DNA of 64,000 nt from Vibrio sinaloensis (GCF_000808535.1 NZ_JWLV01000001.1:310001-374000), one strand, 5' to 3'. Positions 1-9,452 are shown, numbered from the stretch's first letter. Program-made: numbers and translations. Notes: a model not told the origin generated them from the letters alone.

Positions 1-157
1 CAATCACTTCGTCGATGACATCAGGGTTAACATTGGCTTCATTTAGCGCCGCTTTGATAGCGATTGAAGCAAGATTTCCGGCACTGATGTCTTTCAACGT
101 GCCACCAAAATTTCCGATCGGAGTGCGCTTCGCCGAAACGATGTATACTTTTTCCAT
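1..157 (-). CDS. phaA: Acetyl-CoA acetyltransferase (thiolase), N-terminal part, cut by window edge
   Basis: Only the first 52 or so codons lie in the window. They read MEKVYIVSAKRTPIGNFGGT and onward, the typical opening of biosynthetic thiolases, which condense two acetyl-CoA into acetoacetyl-CoA. The ATG is at 157. A Shine-Dalgarno AAGGAG (164-169) overlaps the stop codon of phaB, so the two genes are translationally close and surely co-transcribed. Partnership with an acetoacetyl-CoA reductase points to polyhydroxybutyrate synthesis rather than fatty-acid degradation. The active-site cysteine and the rest of the protein are outside the window. Confidence 0.85.
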   Translation of the reverse strand, partial: MEKVYIVSAKRTPIGNFGGTLKDISAGNLASIAIKAALNEANVNPDVIDEVI

Positions 158-167
158 GTTCAACTCC

Positions 168-908
168 TTAGTGCATGTACAAGCCGCCATTGACGGACAA
201 GGTTTCACCCGTAATGTAGGCTGCAGCATCACTGACTAAGAAAGAAACCGACTTAGCAATTTCCTCGGGGGTCGCAAGGCGTTGCATCGGGATTTGCGCT
301 TTGATTGAGTCAAGGACTTCAGGTTTCATCTGCTCAACCATTGGGGTGCCCGTGTAGCCTGGGGCGATAACATTAACTGTCACGCCACTTCGTGCCCCTT
401 CGGCAGCCAGCGCTTTTGAAAAGCCAATCATCCCTGCTTTTGCTGCCGAGTAGTTTGTTTGACCAAACTGACCTTTAAGACCATTCACTGAAGAGATATT
501 GATGACACGACCACCGCCCTTTTCACACATTGCAGCGAAAACGGGTTGAGTGACGTTAAATAAACTATTGAGGTTCGTTTCGATCACCTCTTTCCATGCG
601 TCTGCTGTCATCTTTTTGAAAACGCCATCGCGTGTAATACCCGCGTTGTTGACGACAACATCAATCGTACCTTCTTCTTGAAGGAGCGTTGCTAGTCGCT
701 CAGCACACTGGGCTGTGTCCGTGACATCTAATTCGAACAGTCGCACTTGTTCTAATGTAAAGCCTTTTTCGTCAAACCACTTTTTAGCACACTCATATTT
801 TCCGGTGAAATAAGTGGCAATGACTCGATAGCCATCGTCAACAAGTTGAGAGGAAATAGCAGAACCGATTCCGCCTTTTGATCCAGTGATCAAAGCGATT
901 TTTTTCAT
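168..908 (-). CDS. phaB: Acetoacetyl-CoA reductase (NADPH-dependent SDR)
   Basis: A 246-residue short-chain dehydrogenase, the usual length for PhaB. The nucleotide-binding glycine motif TGSKGGIG is at residues 8-15, NNAG at 87-90, and the catalytic Ser140, Tyr153 and Lys157 (YSAAK) are all present. The family reduces acetoacetyl-CoA to (R)-3-hydroxybutyryl-CoA, the monomer for PHB synthase, in the cytoplasm. It is the first gene of the operon and is followed 10 bp later by phaA, the order known in Vibrio PHA clusters. FabG is the main alternative, since the folds are the same. The phaA neighbour and the VNGLKGQFGQTNYSAAK stretch favour PhaB. Confidence 0.9.
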   Translation of the reverse strand: MKKIALITGSKGGIGSAISSQLVDDGYRVIATYFTGKYECAKKWFDEKGFTLEQVRLFELDVTDTAQCAERLATLLQEEGTIDVVVNNAGITRDGVFKKMTADAWKEVIETNLNSLFNVTQPVFAAMCEKGGGRVINISSVNGLKGQFGQTNYSAAKAGMIGFSKALAAEGARSGVTVNVIAPGYTGTPMVEQMKPEVLDSIKAQIPMQRLATPEEIAKSVSFLVSDAAAYITGETLSVNGGLYMH

Positions 909-1463
909 TAAGAGACTCCATTCTTAACAGCAATTTTAACAGTAAGTTTTGGTTATCGTTTGATGCTAAGAAATAGCACCAACCAACGTTGTTATTAATA
1001 TTATTGGAGAGACTTCCCGCTCTCGTTCTATTTATTAAAGCTAAACCGAAAATATGACAGTTCAAATAATTTCTTAAATTAAATGCATAAAGTTGAACAA
1101 AGTCTCATAAGGAATGAAATGTTATATAGTTGTTAACCTTTCCTAAGTCATTGTTTTTCAAAAACTAACTCATAAAAGCACTTTTATCAGTAGTTTCTAA
1201 ATTACTGTTTTTTCGCCTTTTTTCTCAAATTTGAGCATTTTCATAAAACAGACTGCTGATTTATCACATCCTATTCTCATGAGCTATTCAAAGTGGAATT
1301 CATTACATTTTTGTCATTAGCTATATCTACCTTGGTATCAGAGTTAACTGCGAGTTTTGTTATTAATGAATGATTTCTATGATTAAGTAACTGAATCAAC
1401 TTATTTATTGTTTTACTCAACCTATTAATACTTTGGTCTAAGAGAAAAATAAGTCGTTATTAT
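909..1463. other. Intergenic region, promoter side of phaB
   Basis: About 550 bp of AT-rich DNA with no credible ORF. It must carry the phaB promoter (minus strand). A short imperfect hairpin occurs near 941-985, where TGCTA and TAGCA arms are flanked by GGTT and AACC, and could lie in the phaB 5' leader. No clear operator was recognised. Confidence 0.4.
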
Positions 1464-1489
1464 AAAAAAGCCCAGTCAATGACTGGGCT
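1464..1489 (-). terminator. Rho-independent terminator of the RND operon
   Basis: AGCCCAGTCA (1469-1478) and TGACTGGGCT (1480-1489) form a strong stem. On the minus strand it is followed by six T residues (complement of 1464-1469). It lies about 35 bp past the RND pump stop codon. Confidence 0.85.
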
Positions 1490-1522
1490 GGCTTAATACG
1501 AATCGGTATTCATTCCATGAAT

Positions 1523-4500
1523 TTATCCGGCAGTGGATGGGTTGATTCGATAAAATATGGCAAACAGGACAGGCACGACAATTAGGGTTAATACGGTGGC
1601 AAAACCAAGCCCAGCCATGATCGTTATCGCCATAGAGCCAAAGAAAGCATCAAATACCAACGGTATCATGCCTAAAATCGTTGTGAGTGCTGCCATACTG
1701 ACTGGCCTAACTCTTGAAATCGCGCTATCAAATACCGCTAAGTAAGGGTCTTTGCCTGTCTCTAGCTCGATGTTAATTTGATCCAATAGTACGATTCCGT
1801 TTTTCAATATCATCCCACTTAGGCTTAATAGACCCAAAAATGCGGTGAAGCTAAACGGCATATCGGTCGCGAGTAAACCAATTGACACACCAATCACCGA
1901 CAACGGCACAGTCAACCAAATTACTAATGGTTTTCTTAACGAGTTAAACAACAGCATGGTGATGATAAACATCAGTAAGTATCCCATTGGAAGAGAGCCA
2001 AACAATGCCTGTTGAGCATCCTTGGATGATTCGTACTCTCCTCCCCATGAGATTTGATAACCTTCCGGTAAAGGGAGTGCCTCTACCTGAGGGCGAATAC
2101 GAGAGAACAAACTCGCTGCCGTTTCATCTCCTAATACGTCATGATCGGCAAGAACGGTCAAAGTTCTTTTTCGATCACGGCGCTGAATCAACGGCTCTTG
2201 CCACTCAAGCTGAACACCATCAATCACCTGCTCTACGGGGATATACGTCTGTAATGATGGACTCCAAATCTTAACGTTAGCGATAGATTCAAAGTCCACT
2301 CGCTCTTGCTCTGGTAAACGAGCAATGATTGGCAGCATCGTTGTTCCATCTCGAAGAAGGCCGATTGGCGTTCCGCCAAATGCCATTTTCAATGTTTCTG
2401 AAACCTCTTGTTTTGAGATGCCTAAACGTCTTGCCTTTGATTCATTGAATTGCGGTACCAACTCTTTGGTTCTTTCACGCCAATCATGACGTACGTTTCG
2501 AGCGCCTGGATCAGCATTTAGAATATCCTCGATTTCAACAGCGATATTGCGTAACACTTGGGGATCGGCGCCAGTAATTCTTGCCTCGATTTTTGATGCC
2601 GGAGAAGGGCCAAATTCCATCAGTTTGAACTGGAATGTCGGCTGCACAAACTCAGCTGAAAGCTCGGAATCCAACTCTTCAAGCAGCACAAACATGGCGT
2701 CACGGTCATGTGTTCTCACTTGAATTTGGGAATACGCCTCATAGCTTTTTTCTGGTTGGTAGGTTAAGGCGAACCGCTGCAAACCCTGTCCAGTCGTGGT
2801 AGTAACAAAATCAACGTTGTCTTTCGCGCGGATGAACTGCTCTACTTTCTGAGTCTCAGCCAATGTTTGGCGGATATCCGTCCCTTCAGGCATCCACACG
2901 TCGACATAAAACATAGGGGTATTTGACGGTGGAAAGAACGACTGCTTCACCGCGCCAAATCCAATTACAGCAGCCACAAGTAAGCCCACCATACTCGCGA
3001 CGGTCAACCAACGGAAACGCAGGGCTAGCTTGAGGATGGATCCAAAGATAGTAAATAACATACCTTTATAGGGGTCGACCTCAACATTGCTCTGTTGCTT
3101 TTCTTCTTTGAGTAACAGATTCGCGAGGAAAGGCGTAAGCGTTAGGGCAGTGATCCAACTTAGAAATAGCGAATAGCACAGTACCCAAAACAGTGAGCCC
3201 ATAAACTCACCCGTCGCGTCTTCAGACAACCCAATAGGGGCAAATGCGGTAATCGCGATGACGGTAGCACCAAGCAAAGGCCACTGAGTCTGCTTGACGA
3301 TATCAACCGCAGCCTGAAGTTTGGTTTTTCCCTTTTTAAGGCCAACCAGTATCCCCTCTACGACCACAATCGCGTTGTCGACCAGCATCCCTAATGCGAT
3401 GATCAAAGCACCCAACGATATCCGGTGCAATTCGACATCATTTTGTTTCATCATGATGAAGGTACCAAATACCGTAAGTAGCAAAACGACACCGATGATA
3501 ATGCCACTGCGCAGTCCCATCGCGAACAGTAGCACGATGATCACAATCCCAACGGCTTGACCTAAACTCACAATGAAGTCATCGACTGATTTGTCAACTT
3601 CTGCAGATTGATTGTAGAAGTAATTGATTTCGACGCCAGCAGGTTTGATGTTTTCAAGGCTTGCGATTTTAGCCTCTAAGCTCTTTCCGACTTCAACAAC
3701 ATTGACCCCAGCACCAAAGGAAACCGCGAGGTTTATCGCAGGCTTACCGTTATAAGTGACAATATTGGACGGCTTCTCCTGAATCCCGCGTGATATGGTT
3801 GCAACGTCTTTAAGTCGAATTAGATTACCAGTATCTCTACCATGAATGATTAGGTCTTGAAGCTGCTGCTCCGAATTCATTGTGCCATTGGGGCGGATCG
3901 TGAGCGACTCACCGTTCACCATCACTTCGCCCGCAGATTGGACGCTGTTTTGCTGTGTCAGCAGCCCCACGACCGTATTCATGTCGAGGTTTAATGCCGC
4001 CAATCTCTCCAATGAAATCTCAACAAATAACTGCTCTTGTTGGTCTCCTGCGATGGCAACTTTACCCACACCATCGACCAGTTCTAGCTCTCGGCTTAGG
4101 TAGTCAGCGTATCGTTTCAACTCAATATAGTCGTATCCTTCGCCGGTGAGCATCAGCATGATGCCGTACACGTCGCCAAAGTCATCTAAGATTTGAATTG
4201 AGTTCACACCGCTGGGCAAATTAGGCCGGAGATCGTTTATCTTACGACGCATTTCATCCCATATTTGAGGGAGCTCATCCGGTCCATATTCCATTTCCAT
4301 ACTGACCATGATTTGAGACATTCCATTGGATGAAGTCGAGGTAATTCGGTCTACATAAGGGAGCTTGCGGATCTCTTTTTCTAACGGGTAAGTTAGCTCC
4401 TCTTCAACTTCTTGGGAGGTTGCCCCCGAATAGGTCGATATGATCATCGCGTCTTTGATGGTGAATGCCGGATCTTCTAGGCGACCTAAGTCCATAAATG

Positions 4501-4582
4501 AGGTGTATCCACCAATCGCAAGGATGACGAGAAACAGCCAACTAATGACTTTATTTTTGATTGAATACTCAGCAATATTCAC
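1523..4582 (-). CDS. RND-family efflux pump, inner-membrane transporter
   Basis: A 1019-residue resistance-nodulation-division permease of normal length for the family. It opens with MNIAEYSIKNKVISWLF, the first transmembrane helix, and a second helix bundle follows the first periplasmic loop. The motif GMLVDNAIVVVEG (about 398-410) carries Asp402, the expected proton-relay position, with Asn in place of the second Asp found in AcrB. The protein should take drugs, detergents or bile-type compounds from the membrane or periplasm and pass them to a TolC-like outer-membrane channel, which is not encoded here. Its ATG overlaps the stop of the upstream adaptor gene by 4 bp (ATGA). Two adaptor genes precede it, an arrangement also known for some Vibrio RND systems. 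Substrate is unknown. Confidence 0.92.
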   Translation of the reverse strand: MNIAEYSIKNKVISWLFLVILAIGGYTSFMDLGRLEDPAFTIKDAMIISTYSGATSQEVEEELTYPLEKEIRKLPYVDRITSTSSNGMSQIMVSMEMEYGPDELPQIWDEMRRKINDLRPNLPSGVNSIQILDDFGDVYGIMLMLTGEGYDYIELKRYADYLSRELELVDGVGKVAIAGDQQEQLFVEISLERLAALNLDMNTVVGLLTQQNSVQSAGEVMVNGESLTIRPNGTMNSEQQLQDLIIHGRDTGNLIRLKDVATISRGIQEKPSNIVTYNGKPAINLAVSFGAGVNVVEVGKSLEAKIASLENIKPAGVEINYFYNQSAEVDKSVDDFIVSLGQAVGIVIIVLLFAMGLRSGIIIGVVLLLTVFGTFIMMKQNDVELHRISLGALIIALGMLVDNAIVVVEGILVGLKKGKTKLQAAVDIVKQTQWPLLGATVIAITAFAPIGLSEDATGEFMGSLFWVLCYSLFLSWITALTLTPFLANLLLKEEKQQSNVEVDPYKGMLFTIFGSILKLALRFRWLTVASMVGLLVAAVIGFGAVKQSFFPPSNTPMFYVDVWMPEGTDIRQTLAETQKVEQFIRAKDNVDFVTTTTGQGLQRFALTYQPEKSYEAYSQIQVRTHDRDAMFVLLEELDSELSAEFVQPTFQFKLMEFGPSPASKIEARITGADPQVLRNIAVEIEDILNADPGARNVRHDWRERTKELVPQFNESKARRLGISKQEVSETLKMAFGGTPIGLLRDGTTMLPIIARLPEQERVDFESIANVKIWSPSLQTYIPVEQVIDGVQLEWQEPLIQRRDRKRTLTVLADHDVLGDETAASLFSRIRPQVEALPLPEGYQISWGGEYESSKDAQQALFGSLPMGYLLMFIITMLLFNSLRKPLVIWLTVPLSVIGVSIGLLATDMPFSFTAFLGLLSLSGMILKNGIVLLDQINIELETGKDPYLAVFDSAISRVRPVSMAALTTILGMIPLVFDAFFGSMAITIMAGLGFATVLTLIVVPVLFAIFYRINPSTAG

Positions 4583-5634
4583 AGCTGCGCTCCTTTTATT
4601 TCCATTCCTTCACGGAGCTTCCGTAGGCTCGAATTAACCAGCACGTCCCCTCGCTTAATGCCATCGAGCACAACAGCGCCTTTGCCATTGATCTGATCAA
4701 CCGTGATTTGATGTCGGTGTACTCTATTGTTTTCAAGTTTCCACACGTAGAATTCACGCTGTTGATCTCCCGCTTCGATAGCGGTTATCGGCAGTTGATA
4801 AGCCTGAGACATTTGCAGTCCAGCCTCCATTAGGTCCACAGCAATCTTAGCGCCCGTGCCAGGTAGAATTTCATCTTCTACTTGAGGCATTGTTAGCCAA
4901 AATTCATAGGTTTGACTCTCTGGGTGGAGTTCACTGGTATGCTCCAAGTAATGCATTTCATACTCGCCTTCATGTCCAGAAAATGTCGCTTTGGGTTTGT
5001 AACCTCTCGACCCAACCTGTGGCCTCAGCATAGCGAGCACTGAGTCTGAAACACTCACTTTGACGTAAACATCATCACGTCGATAAACCGTTGCGACGCT
5101 CTCGCCAGGCTGGATAACTTCATGTTTTTGTTTGATCACACTCGAGACTACGCCGCTAAACGGTGCCTTAAGCCGCGTGTAACTGATCCGAGATTGGGCT
5201 AATCCGAGATGCGCATTGGCCAACTTATAGTTAGCTTGGAGCTGATCAAGTTCCGCTTTAGATATCATCTTGCTCGCATGCAACTCTTCACCACGTTTGA
5301 ACTGCTTTAAAGCAAGCTCAAAACGCGCTTGAGCATCAGTGAGGTTTTCGCGGTGCTTGCTGTCATCCAACATGGCGATCACTTGTCCCTTCTCCACATG
5401 ATCACCTTCTTGCACCATGATTCCGATGATTTCACCCTCAAGACGAAACGCCAATGGAGTCAACTCCGCCGGTACCACTTGACCATTGAAACTCCGGTGT
5501 TGAGTTGCAATGGGCGCTTGAACATTGAATGTTTCGACCGCCGTTCCATTTTTGCTGCGATGCTCGACCTCTGGTTTGCACCCCATCAGCGTGGCAACAG
5601 CGAGGGTTAGCACTGCTAGCTTGGAAAACTTCAT
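4579..5634 (-). CDS. RND periplasmic adaptor (membrane-fusion lipoprotein), second of two
   Basis: A 351-residue HlyD/AcrA-type adaptor. The N-terminus has a lipoprotein signal ending LMGCK, so it should be anchored to the inner membrane by Cys19. A lipoyl-like half-motif region (about residues 60-90), a short coiled-coil hairpin (about 95-150), a second lipoyl half (KAPFSGVVSSV) and a beta-barrel domain follow in the usual order. It bridges the RND pump and an outer-membrane channel. Translation is coupled to the pump gene by a 4-bp overlap and to the preceding adaptor gene by a 1-bp gap. Because two different adaptors serve one pump gene, they may form a mixed ring or be alternative partners. 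This is inference. Confidence 0.9.
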   Translation of the reverse strand: MKFSKLAVLTLAVATLMGCKPEVEHRSKNGTAVETFNVQAPIATQHRSFNGQVVPAELTPLAFRLEGEIIGIMVQEGDHVEKGQVIAMLDDSKHRENLTDAQARFELALKQFKRGEELHASKMISKAELDQLQANYKLANAHLGLAQSRISYTRLKAPFSGVVSSVIKQKHEVIQPGESVATVYRRDDVYVKVSVSDSVLAMLRPQVGSRGYKPKATFSGHEGEYEMHYLEHTSELHPESQTYEFWLTMPQVEDEILPGTGAKIAVDLMEAGLQMSQAYQLPITAIEAGDQQREFYVWKLENNRVHRHQITVDQINGKGAVVLDGIKRGDVLVNSSLRKLREGMEIKGAQL

Positions 5635-5635
5635 G

Positions 5636-6712
5636 TTAAATTCCCCCTTCCTTCGTCCATGCTTTTACTCTTTGTCCCTCAACCAAACGGTCGACACCCG
5701 CCTCTATGATGAGGTCACCTGCAGACAAACCAGACACGAGCTTGCCATTTGAGTCGAACTGAACATCAACTCGGCTGATTGTTTCCGTCACCTGGTCGAA
5801 CAAGAACAGTTCACCCGTCTGATCAGTTCGGGCAAGCCACGCACTGTCAGCAATACTTAGACCTGTCGATTGGCGCGAATGAGACGCATGGACTTGCGCG
5901 GCCATTCCTGGGAGTAAATTCATCGTTTTCGGTCGTTCCATTGTCACGGTCGCTGTATAGCTGTTGGTGTCAGGATCGGGTTGAGTCGATATCTCTTTGA
6001 ATACAGCAGGTACGTGGAGCTCGGGGCGGCTATCCATCGTGACGGTCAGCGGAGAAAACTCAATATTCTCTAAGCCGTTTTCTTCAACGTATGAAACAGG
6101 CACGGTAAACACAACGTCTAACTCTTGGTTATTGATGATATTGAGCACTGGCTGTGAAGCTGCTACAACTTGATGCTCTTTAGCGAAAGTCATCGATATT
6201 ACGCCATCAAACGGAGCAATAATCTTCGTGTATTTAAGATCAGCTTGTGCTTGCTTTAGGGATGCCTGAGCAGCTTTGTACTGAGTCTCCGACTGGTCAT
6301 AAGTGTCGGTACTGATGAGCTTTTTCTTATACAGCTGTTTTGCGCGTTCAAACCCCGTCTTGGCTAATTCAAACTCTGCGTGTTTGGCATCCAACGTCAA
6401 TTGGTAGTCATTTGGTTCAAGCAAAGCCAGAACTTCTCCTTTGCTGACATTCGCTCCCATTTTCACGTTGAGAGATTCGATTTCTCCTGCCACTTGGAAA
6501 GACAAAGACGCTCTGTCGGTCGCATCGATTTTTGCAATGAATGAATCCTGTGCGCTCGCATTCAATTCAGGCACTTGCCATAGCTTTACTGGCGTAATCA
6601 CCGGTGTGGCAATTTCAGAGTTGGCTTGATTGCAACCAACGAGCATTGAGCCTAGTAATAACGAGGCAAACCAATGCGTTGCTTGCCTTCGATTTATCGA
6701 TTTTATGATCAT
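5636..6712 (-). CDS. RND periplasmic adaptor (membrane-fusion lipoprotein), first of two
   Basis: Another HlyD/AcrA-like adaptor, about 358 residues from the start chosen here. The reading frame is open to 6775, but the ATG at 6712 is preferred because it puts the signal MIIKSINRRQ...SMLVGC directly at the N-terminus with a proper lipobox. The longer form would also place the coding region across the palindromic operator at 6731-6752. Lipoyl half-motifs flank a coiled-coil hairpin of moderate length, and IIAPFDGVISM marks the second half. It is the first gene of the three-gene efflux operon and faces the TetR regulator gene. The Shine-Dalgarno is weak. Confidence 0.88.
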   Translation of the reverse strand: MIIKSINRRQATHWFASLLLGSMLVGCNQANSEIATPVITPVKLWQVPELNASAQDSFIAKIDATDRASLSFQVAGEIESLNVKMGANVSKGEVLALLEPNDYQLTLDAKHAEFELAKTGFERAKQLYKKKLISTDTYDQSETQYKAAQASLKQAQADLKYTKIIAPFDGVISMTFAKEHQVVAASQPVLNIINNQELDVVFTVPVSYVEENGLENIEFSPLTVTMDSRPELHVPAVFKEISTQPDPDTNSYTATVTMERPKTMNLLPGMAAQVHASHSRQSTGLSIADSAWLARTDQTGELFLFDQVTETISRVDVQFDSNGKLVSGLSAGDLIIEAGVDRLVEGQRVKAWTKEGGI

Positions 6713-6730
6713 ATCCAATCCCATAATTAC

Positions 6731-6752
6731 ATATTGCACAGGTGTGCAGTAT
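6731..6752. promoter_or_regulatory. Palindromic operator between efflux operon and TetR gene
   Basis: The core TGCACA-GG-TGTGCA is a perfect inverted repeat, extended on both sides by ATAy and rTAT to 22 bp. A second half-site TGTGCAGTA sits at 6791-6799, 48 bp away in the same orientation. The position just before the first adaptor gene and in front of the divergent tetR-like gene is the expected place for a TetR-family operator controlling both directions. Binding is inferred. Confidence 0.7.
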
Positions 6753-6896
6753 ATTAAATTCATCACTGAGTTCAATATTTATTTTCCATGTGTGCAGTAA
6801 AAATTTCTGTTATGCTCCTATTAACACTCACGTAGTTAATGAAATATCGGCCCATTTCTGGTAGAAATACCGCGTCCCAAGTGATTGATAGAGAAA

Positions 6897-7622
6897 ATGG
6901 TAGAAAGAAAACAAGGTCGCCGTAGCGCACAAGACGCTGAGAAGACAAAATGCGAAATCATGAGAGTTGCTACCGAGCTGTTTTGCGAGCTGGGGTATGA
7001 GCGTGTCTCTTTACGAAATATCAGTGATAAAGCAGGCGTGTCACACAGCTTGATTCGTCACCACTTTGGTAGCAAAGAGCAGATTTGGTATGCGATAAGC
7101 GATGGTTTGCACAAGTATATGGAAAACTATCTGCATACCATTCTCGATAACATTCCCAAAGACGCAAAAGCGAATGTAAAGCTGTATCTTTTTTCGGTAC
7201 GGTTACTTGCCCACATGCTGATTGCTAAGCAACCCATTCAGCTCATTGCCGATGCGGTACGCCAAGAAGACGCCTTGTTTGATTATTTTATCGACAATAC
7301 TGGCGAGATTGAGGCATTAGTGAACAGTATTGCTGACGAGTACAATGAACAGTACCCAGAGACACCCGTGAAGATTTGGGAAGTGAAATGGCAAATGATC
7401 ATGTTTGCCCATTCAGCTGCAAGCCTTGCGCCGTTCATGGTAGAAACGTGGCGAGACGAAACCAAAGATTTTGACCAATGCTTACTTAACCATTGGGGCA
7501 TGTTCAATCACATGATGGCTTGCCGCTTCAGTATTCCACAAGAAGAAAGGTTAGCTCCGAGCAAAGTCGAAGATTTGGTGTTTGAGGTTTCTTGCCCTAT
7601 CGAACAAAAAAATGATTGTTAG
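6897..7622 (+). CDS. TetR/AcrR-family transcriptional regulator
   Basis: About 241 residues. The N-terminal helix-turn-helix region reads KCEIMRVATELFCELGYERV followed by SLRNISDKAGVSHSLIRHHFG, a typical TetR DNA-binding domain. The rest is an alpha-helical ligand-binding domain with no recognisable specificity. It is divergent from the RND operon, so it is most likely the local repressor, relieved by a pump substrate. The frame opens with a TTG at 6885. The ATG at 6897 is used here, although neither has a strong ribosome-binding site. The C-terminal extension ending SCPIEQKNDC is somewhat longer than in AcrR. Confidence 0.88.
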   Translation: MVERKQGRRSAQDAEKTKCEIMRVATELFCELGYERVSLRNISDKAGVSHSLIRHHFGSKEQIWYAISDGLHKYMENYLHTILDNIPKDAKANVKLYLFSVRLLAHMLIAKQPIQLIADAVRQEDALFDYFIDNTGEIEALVNSIADEYNEQYPETPVKIWEVKWQMIMFAHSAASLAPFMVETWRDETKDFDQCLLNHWGMFNHMMACRFSIPQEERLAPSKVEDLVFEVSCPIEQKNDC

Positions 7623-7651
7623 GCTGCCATACTTTATTTGGCAACATCATG

Positions 7652-7681
7652 AAAAAAGACGCTACCAGGTAGCGTCTTTTT
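7652..7681. terminator. Bidirectional terminator between convergent genes
   Basis: A-rich tract, GACGCTACC, a single-base centre, GGTAGCGTC and a T-tract form a symmetric stem. It can end both the tetR-like gene (plus) and the lipoprotein gene at 7692 (minus). Confidence 0.9.
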
Positions 7682-7691
7682 CGTCTCTAAA

Positions 7692-9452
7692 TTAGTGATG
7701 GTGAAGACTCATCATCGCCTCACGAGTAGAGAAAGTGTCATGTTCGCTATGGCGAGCTGAACGCTTCTCTTTTTTGGGTAAGTTGGCCAATTTGTTTGCC
7801 AACGCGGCGAAGCCAGACACGTTTTCATTCGCGTAGATATCATCTAGCACCGCTTGTTTATCAAACGAACCCAATAATGCCTCTGCTGCATAGTAAGGAG
7901 CCGTTCCCGTCGACAGCTTACTCATATCGTAGCCTAGCTCATTCAAAATCCAGAAGACCGATGCGCCCGTGTCGTAGAATACTCCCCATGCGTACTGCCA
8001 TTTGACCTGATCATGGTCAGCAAACTCAGCTTTATCGAATCCATCACGCACAAAGGTCTGGTCAAAATCCCCGAGATGATTGACGGTTGTCACGTCAACA
8101 TACCGCGCTCCCCCTTCAAACAACTCCTGACCTAGCCCCATGTTTCTCACGAGACCTGTCGAATCAAGTTCCATTTGCTTGTGCGTTAACGCGACGTATT
8201 GCTTAAGTTTCTTTCTCAGCGCCTCTTTACTCAATGACTTGTCAGGTAAACCACTGAAAATTTTCTGACTAATCAGCTTGAGTTCGATTTGTTTTGCATC
8301 TAACGGATAGTTGTTTATATCTTGTTTATACCAGTCAGGATATTTCACGTTTTTACTTTGATAATGATGGAACATCTCATGTACATTTAACGCAATTGAA
8401 TAAGGCTTGGTTTCGCCAGTGTGTATAAATTCACCATCTATGTAACGCTGAAGATAATATTTAACACCTTCAAACTCGTAATCAAATTCGTAAGCTGTAT
8501 TTCCGCCATTTTCTGGCTTGAGCTTATCAGCGGCAAGATGCATATTTGTATCGTATCGATAGACGTCTAATCCGAAGTTTTCATTGTGTCCTAACTTTTG
8601 ATAGTCTTCCCCGACTTTGGTCGGTCTAATTAAATATGCTTTTTGCGAATTACCTTTCCCATCGTCTTTCAACATATACAGTGGCGTATTCGCGTAGTAA
8701 TTTCCATAATCGAACCAAACTTTCTCAGACTTTAATATTTGTGTCGCCTTACTAATTTGAGCGAGCATGATTTTATCAATATTATCCGTCAATGCTGTTT
8801 CCGGATCTTTATTGTATTTGCCAAGCCCATAGAGTTCTATCTCTCCCTCGCTCATGTAGTGCATACCGTCTGCTGGAGCTTGTTCAATAGTGAAAAAATA
8901 AAATTCACTTGGTTTTGGTAACCCCATATCTTTGTAATAGTCGATGTAGGGTTGGTGCACTAACGAATCCTTTGGATAGTCCGTTGCTTGTTTGTCGCCA
9001 TTAGACCAACTGTGCACGCCAATCTTTGCACCATGAACGATGGTGCGCTTGACGCCAGCGACAAACAAATCCGTCCCGCCCGACGCAATATGACCCGATG
9101 ATTTGATGACAGAATCTAAGTTCTTCGCTCTCACCTGCCTTGCCAAAATTAAGTTTGCGTTATCGTTAATCGAACCTTCAATTTTGACAAAGTTGAGAAG
9201 CGATACATTTTTGTGAGTATTCATCATGTCAGCAAAAGCTTGTGGAGAACCACTACATATCGTCCCGGATAAATCTGCGGTTGTCCCATTGACCGTGAAT
9301 GTTAACGCTTGTTCACCTGGGTCGAGTTGTTCGCTACACACAGATTGAAACACCGATTTTTTTGCATTATGTTTAGTTGGTTTGGAATTTCCGCCACCAT
9401 TATTACACCCAGCCAATATAGCAACGCTTAACAGAGCCAATTTCATTTTCAT
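7692..9452 (-). CDS. Lipoprotein with ClpP-like N-terminal domain and HExxHH zinc-peptidase-like C-terminal domain
   Basis: 586 residues. A signal peptide with lipobox LAGC (Cys16) predicts a lipid-anchored envelope protein. Residues about 80-225 resemble periplasmic ClpP/crotonase-like proteins: the segment IEGSI, then IASGGTDLFVAGVKR with Ser124 at the nucleophile position, then GAKIGVHSW with His147. The C-terminal half holds HEMFHH at 358-363, a zinc-metallopeptidase HExxH signature, and EGGAR at 446-450, where Glu446 could be the third ligand of a gluzincin-type site. The protein ends in HHH. I do not recognise a named family for the whole protein. It is transcribed alone, ends at a bidirectional terminator, and lies downstream of a two-component system that may control it through CTTACA repeats near 9569-9596. 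Proteolytic activity is inference. Confidence 0.75.
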   Translation of the reverse strand: MKMKLALLSVAILAGCNNGGGNSKPTKHNAKKSVFQSVCSEQLDPGEQALTFTVNGTTADLSGTICSGSPQAFADMMNTHKNVSLLNFVKIEGSINDNANLILARQVRAKNLDSVIKSSGHIASGGTDLFVAGVKRTIVHGAKIGVHSWSNGDKQATDYPKDSLVHQPYIDYYKDMGLPKPSEFYFFTIEQAPADGMHYMSEGEIELYGLGKYNKDPETALTDNIDKIMLAQISKATQILKSEKVWFDYGNYYANTPLYMLKDDGKGNSQKAYLIRPTKVGEDYQKLGHNENFGLDVYRYDTNMHLAADKLKPENGGNTAYEFDYEFEGVKYYLQRYIDGEFIHTGETKPYSIALNVHEMFHHYQSKNVKYPDWYKQDINNYPLDAKQIELKLISQKIFSGLPDKSLSKEALRKKLKQYVALTHKQMELDSTGLVRNMGLGQELFEGGARYVDVTTVNHLGDFDQTFVRDGFDKAEFADHDQVKWQYAWGVFYDTGASVFWILNELGYDMSKLSTGTAPYYAAEALLGSFDKQAVLDDIYANENVSGFAALANKLANLPKKEKRSARHSEHDTFSTREAMMSLHHH

